From an uncultured Oscillibacter sp. (GTDB lineage: Bacteria > Bacillota > Clostridia > Oscillospirales > Oscillospiraceae), in contig CAMXNV010000078.1 in NCBI GenBank assembly GCA_947245315.1, positions 1 to 9,402 of the forward strand: a stretch of DNA of 9,402 nucleotides, written 5' to 3'. A program made the translations under genes and the position numbers. This document shows positions 6,963 through 9,402 of the stretch, one piece after another. Position 1 is the first letter of the stretch. Every line of letters begins with the position of its first letter. Below the pieces are notes generated by a model, which did no database searches, had not been told where the DNA came from, and was given only the letters and a program-made list of their open reading frames with translations.

Positions 6963-7669
6963 CACGGAACAGGCAGCATATTGTAGAGCTTCAAAAGCCG
7001 GATGTCCTCCCTGGAGATTTTCAGCCGGGCCGCCAGCGCTACGTCCATGGGCAGGGGGGACTTGGAGAGCAGCATCTTCGTGGCAATGGGCATAATGGGC
7101 CGGGAGGAGACGCCGGTCCACAGCCCCCACTTCGTGGGGGCGTCCAGGTAGGCCGCCAGCACCTTGCAGCTGGCCTTTTCCATGGGACTGTCCTGGTTGG
7201 TCAGATTGAGGTCGCTGAGCATATCGTAGTGCTCCACGTATCCGTAGTAGGTGGTCTCGCACCGCTGGTAGTGCTCAAGGTCATAGCAGTTCATGTACAT
7301 CATGACCTTATGCTGGCCCAGCTCGTTTTTTGAGAGCACGTCGAACACACAGGGGATGATGTGGTTGTCCCGCCCGTCGAAGATGTACCCGTAGAACCGG
7401 GCCAGGCCCGCGAAGAAGCCCGGGGCGTCCCCCGGAGAGCGGGCCATGGGTACGGCGGGGCGGCAGTAGAGCAGCTGCTCCACGTGGATGTGCAGGGCGT
7501 CCGCGATCTCATAGAGGGTTTCGACGTCTACCGAGATTTCGCCCTTTTCATATTTGGAGACGGTGGCCTTGCTCTTGTGAATCTCCGCCGCCAGCTCCGC
7601 CAGGGTCATGTCCCGCTTCTTCCGCATTCCCCGAATCCGCTTGCCGATCTCCGTGGTGATCTCCGACAT
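6962..7669 (-). CDS. XRE-family transcriptional regulator with a novel C-terminal domain
   Basis: This 235-aa protein begins with a clear HTH_3 DNA-binding domain (about 8-67): IGKRIRGMRKKRDMTLAELA, recognition-helix residues around KATVSKYEKGE (34-44) and the LYEIADALHI closing helix. Residues about 85-235 form a domain I do not recognise. It has aromatic and polar strands (FYGYIFDGRDN, MMYMNCYD, TTYYGYVEHYD) and then a segment around the conserved-looking TKWGLWTGVSSRP. It could sense a ligand, but no motif says which. The start lies at 7669 with only a weak purine-rich ribosome binding site. It is divergent from the MalY/PatB-type gene, making a sulfur-amino-acid-related signal a reasonable guess. 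Confidence 0.9.
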   Translation of the reverse strand: MSEITTEIGKRIRGMRKKRDMTLAELAAEIHKSKATVSKYEKGEISVDVETLYEIADALHIHVEQLLYCRPAVPMARSPGDAPGFFAGLARFYGYIFDGRDNHIIPCVFDVLSKNELGQHKVMMYMNCYDLEHYQRCETTYYGYVEHYDMLSDLNLTNQDSPMEKASCKVLAAYLDAPTKWGLWTGVSSRPIMPIATKMLLSKSPLPMDVALAARLKISREDIRLLKLYNMLPVP

Positions 7670-7916
7670 CGAAATCCCGCCCCCTTCCTCTGTGCTTGCG
7701 AAGTTTCATATCAATTGAAAAACGGATGAATTTGTCCCCTCTTTTCTGGGACCGCTTTTATTTTATCAAATTTCGCCCGGAAAATCAATTCACAATAGAC
7801 AAACAGCTTAAAAATTCTACTCACAGGAAACCGCCCTCTTTTGACGGAGTCGGTCTCCCTTTGCTAAACTGTGTCCATCAGGAACAAATCCCCGCGAAAA
7901 CAAAGAGGAGGTATTT
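7670..7916. promoter_or_regulatory. Divergent regulatory region between the XRE-type and PatB-type genes
   Basis: This 247-bp AT-richer spacer holds no credible gene. It contains the PatB-type promoter (7841-7870) and an inverted repeat TTTCA/TGAAA (7704-7708 with 7716-7720, 7-bp spacer) about 35 bp upstream of the XRE-type start codon, a possible operator. No strong promoter for the minus-strand gene could be picked out. Confidence 0.5.
7841..7870 (+). promoter_or_regulatory. Promoter of the MalY/PatB-type gene
   Basis: TTGACG (7841-7846, five of six consensus) and TAAACT (7865-7870, four of six) are separated by 18 bp. Transcription would start near 7877, leaving a leader of about 40 nt with AGAGGAGG (7904-7911) before the ATG. 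Confidence 0.65.
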
Positions 7917-9137
7917 ATGTACAATTTTGACGAAATCATCGACCGGAGAAATACCAATGCCATGAACACGGACGGCTTCCGGGGCTACATCTTCCACGCC
8001 GACGAGACCATGACCTTCCCCTACAAGGACGAGGAGTTCATCCGCATGTGGGTGGCGGATATGGAATTTGCCACGCCGGACGTGGTCATCGACGGCATTC
8101 GCCAGCGGCTGGACCGGCGGATCTTCGGCTACACCCGGGTCTTCGGACAGGACTATTACAAGGCCTTCTCCCAGTGGTGCATGGACCGCTACGGCTGGTC
8201 CTTCCCCAAGGAGGAGCTGGTGATGTCCAACGGCATCATCCCCGCCCTCTACGAGCTGGTGGACTACATTACAAAGCCCGACGAAAAGGTCCTGTTCCTC
8301 ACCCCCTCCTATGCCTACTTCAAGTACGCCGCGGACTTCAACAGCCGGGAGTGCGTGTGCAGCAACCTGGTGAACACGGACGGGTACTATTCCATCGACT
8401 TTGAGGACTTCGAACAAAAGGCCACCGATCCCAAGACCACCCTCTTCATCCTGTGCAGCCCCCACAACCCCTCCGGGCGCGTCTGGCGGGAGGAGGAGCT
8501 GAAGAGGCTGGGGGAGATCTGCGAGAAGCACGGCCTCTGGGTTATCTCCGACGAAATCCACTGCGACCTGCTCCGCCGGGATCAGGTACACATCCCCACA
8601 GGCAAGGTCCTGCCGGACTATGACCGGCTGGTCACCTGCATGGCCCCCAGCAAGACCTTCAACATGGCGGGGCTGATGCTCTCCAACGTGATGATCCGGA
8701 ACAAGCAGCTCCGGGAGCGCTGGCTGGACCGGCATTACAACTTCGACAACCCCCTGAGCATCGCCGCCGCCCAGGCCGCCTACGAGAAAGGCGGACCCTG
8801 GCTGGAGGAGCTGCGGGCCTATCTTGACAAGAACTTCGCCTTTACCCAGGAATACTTGGCGGAACACCTGCCCAAGGCCAGAATGCGGATTTCCGAGGCC
8901 ACGTATTTGGCCTGGGTGGATCTGAGCGCCTACTTTCAGCCGGACGAGCACCTGCCCACCTTCTTCGCCTATGAGGCGGGCGTGCTGCTGGAGGGGGGCA
9001 ACATGTTCGTGCAGAACTCTGACTGCTTCATCCGCCTGAACCTGGCCTGTCCCAAGGCCACCTTGGCCGAGGGCCTGAGACGCATCTGCGAGGCCGTCAA
9101 TACCAAGCACACGGAGAAATACACCCGGGTGGTGTGA
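7917..9137 (+). CDS. patB: MalY/PatB-type PLP-dependent C-S lyase / aminotransferase
   Basis: This 406-aa cytosolic fold-type I PLP enzyme resembles PatB of Bacillus subtilis from end to end. Members cleave cystathionine or cysteine (EC 4.4.1.13) to pyruvate, ammonia and a thiol or sulfide, and also show transaminase activity. MWVADMEFATP (about 44-54) and FGYT (60-63) are family signatures. Visible cofactor and substrate residues are N184 in SPHNPSGR, D212 in ISDEIH, the Schiff-base lysine K246 in APSKTFN and the carboxylate-binding R373 in IRLNLACP. The N-terminus is about 15 residues longer than PatB, but the ATG at 7917 has the only good ribosome binding site. In free-living clostridia the role is likely methionine/cysteine metabolism or cysteine breakdown. 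Substrate choice cannot be read from the sequence. The divergent XRE-type gene is the probable regulator. Confidence 0.94.
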   Translation: MYNFDEIIDRRNTNAMNTDGFRGYIFHADETMTFPYKDEEFIRMWVADMEFATPDVVIDGIRQRLDRRIFGYTRVFGQDYYKAFSQWCMDRYGWSFPKEELVMSNGIIPALYELVDYITKPDEKVLFLTPSYAYFKYAADFNSRECVCSNLVNTDGYYSIDFEDFEQKATDPKTTLFILCSPHNPSGRVWREEELKRLGEICEKHGLWVISDEIHCDLLRRDQVHIPTGKVLPDYDRLVTCMAPSKTFNMAGLMLSNVMIRNKQLRERWLDRHYNFDNPLSIAAAQAAYEKGGPWLEELRAYLDKNFAFTQEYLAEHLPKARMRISEATYLAWVDLSAYFQPDEHLPTFFAYEAGVLLEGGNMFVQNSDCFIRLNLACPKATLAEGLRRICEAVNTKHTEKYTRVV

Positions 9138-9153
9138 CCCGCGTTCCTGCGAA

Positions 9154-9211
9154 AATGCCATTCCGCTTCGGAGGACTCCCTGAAAAGGGGGCTCCGAAAC
9201 GGAATGGCATT
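9154..9211. terminator. 58-nt hairpin closing the PatB-type gene
   Basis: Three stacked stems form one long hairpin: AATGCCATTCCG/CGGAATGGCATT (9154-9165 with 9200-9211), TTCGGAG/CTCCGAA (9167-9173 with 9192-9198) and an inner CTCCC/GGGGG with one G-T pair (9176-9180 with 9187-9191). Only GCTTTG follows on the plus strand, and ATTTTC follows on the minus strand, so it could end transcripts from both sides, the membrane-protein gene included. Confidence 0.65.
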
Positions 9212-9239
9212 GCTTTGTCAGTTCAGCTCATAGAATTGC

Positions 9240-9402
9240 CTACGCATCCGGGTTCCGAAAGAACAGCTTACAGAGCCCCGCCACCAGCAGACCCACAAGC
9301 CCGACGGTAAAGGCCAGCTTCAGTCGCTCAAGGGCATAGACCTCTATAGTGGCATGGCTCTGGAGAACGACATGGCCAACCCGGACCTTGGTTCCGTTTA
9401 CG
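9240..9402 (-). CDS. C-terminal end of a membrane protein, truncated by the window edge
   Basis: An open frame enters from the right edge (first full codon at 9401) and ends at a TAG read from 9242 to 9240, giving 53 residues. The last part is a clear membrane segment, LAFTVGLVGLLVAGLCKLFF (about 29-48), followed by a short polar tail RNPDA. The part before it has beta-like, charged sequence (VNGTKVRVGHVV). This fits a protein with an extracellular or cytosolic domain and a C-terminal membrane anchor, but the family cannot be told from this fragment. The single transmembrane pattern and the well-placed terminator hairpin beyond the stop support a real gene. Its start lies outside the window. 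Confidence 0.6.
   Translation of the reverse strand, partial: VNGTKVRVGHVVLQSHATIEVYALERLKLAFTVGLVGLLVAGLCKLFFRNPDA

Noticed and set aside
7696..7965. An 89-codon plus-strand open frame in the spacer before the PatB-type gene
   Set aside because: It runs through the PatB-type promoter and ribosome binding site and overlaps its start in another frame. No family match or good ribosome binding site was seen.
7878..9161. A 427-codon minus-strand open frame opposite the PatB-type gene
   Set aside because: It mirrors the PLP enzyme gene on the plus strand. Its product is repetitive in Gly, Val, Leu and His and has no motifs, as in the alaS case.

Overview
The window looks like chromosomal DNA from a high-GC clostridium of the Oscillospiraceae type (Flavonifractor/Oscillibacter/Pseudoflavonifractor relatives). 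The grounds are AGGAGG-type ribosome binding sites, a T-box leader, a DUF4250 gene, strong G/C preference at third codon positions, and GC-rich palindromic spacers of a kind I associate with that group. The family assignment is inference. No phage, transposon, CRISPR, rRNA or tRNA sequence is visible.

Region 1 (1-3533) is an alanyl-tRNA synthetase unit. After a short stretch of small hairpins comes a near-consensus promoter (150-177). It is followed by a T-box leader whose antiterminator and terminator can both be drawn base by base (about 184-411). An uncharacterised 141-aa gene (431-856) comes next, then alaS (888-3533). I see no convincing separate promoter for alaS, so the small gene probably shares its tRNA-Ala-responsive control.

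Region 2 (3534-5950) starts with a block of three adjacent hairpins. Five same-strand genes follow: an unknown 230-aa protein, a small cupin, an unknown 184-aa protein overlapping the cupin stop by 4 nt, a 57-aa DUF4250 protein and a HIT-family hydrolase. The run ends in a long imperfect hairpin and two terminator-like structures. It may be an extension of the alaS transcript or a separate operon.

Region 3 (5985-6958) is a divergent pair: an HxlR-type regulator on the minus strand and a small pyridoxamine-oxidase-like flavin-barrel protein on the plus strand. Between them lies a perfect palindrome plus a degenerate second copy exactly 42 bp away that overlaps the flavoprotein -10 box, the layout expected of an autoregulated repressor and its target.

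Region 4 (6962-9137) is a second divergent pair: an XRE-type regulator with an unrecognised C-terminal domain (minus strand) and a MalY/PatB-type PLP-dependent C-S lyase/aminotransferase (plus strand). It closes with a 58-nt hairpin. The last bases (9240-9402) hold the C-terminal end of a minus-strand membrane protein that continues past the window.

Overall this is mostly housekeeping and small-regulator DNA. The points most worth a second look are the unknown gene between the T-box and alaS, the operator pair in region 3, and the uncharacterised genes linked to the cupin and HIT genes. I found no good evidence for a new defence or mobile system.
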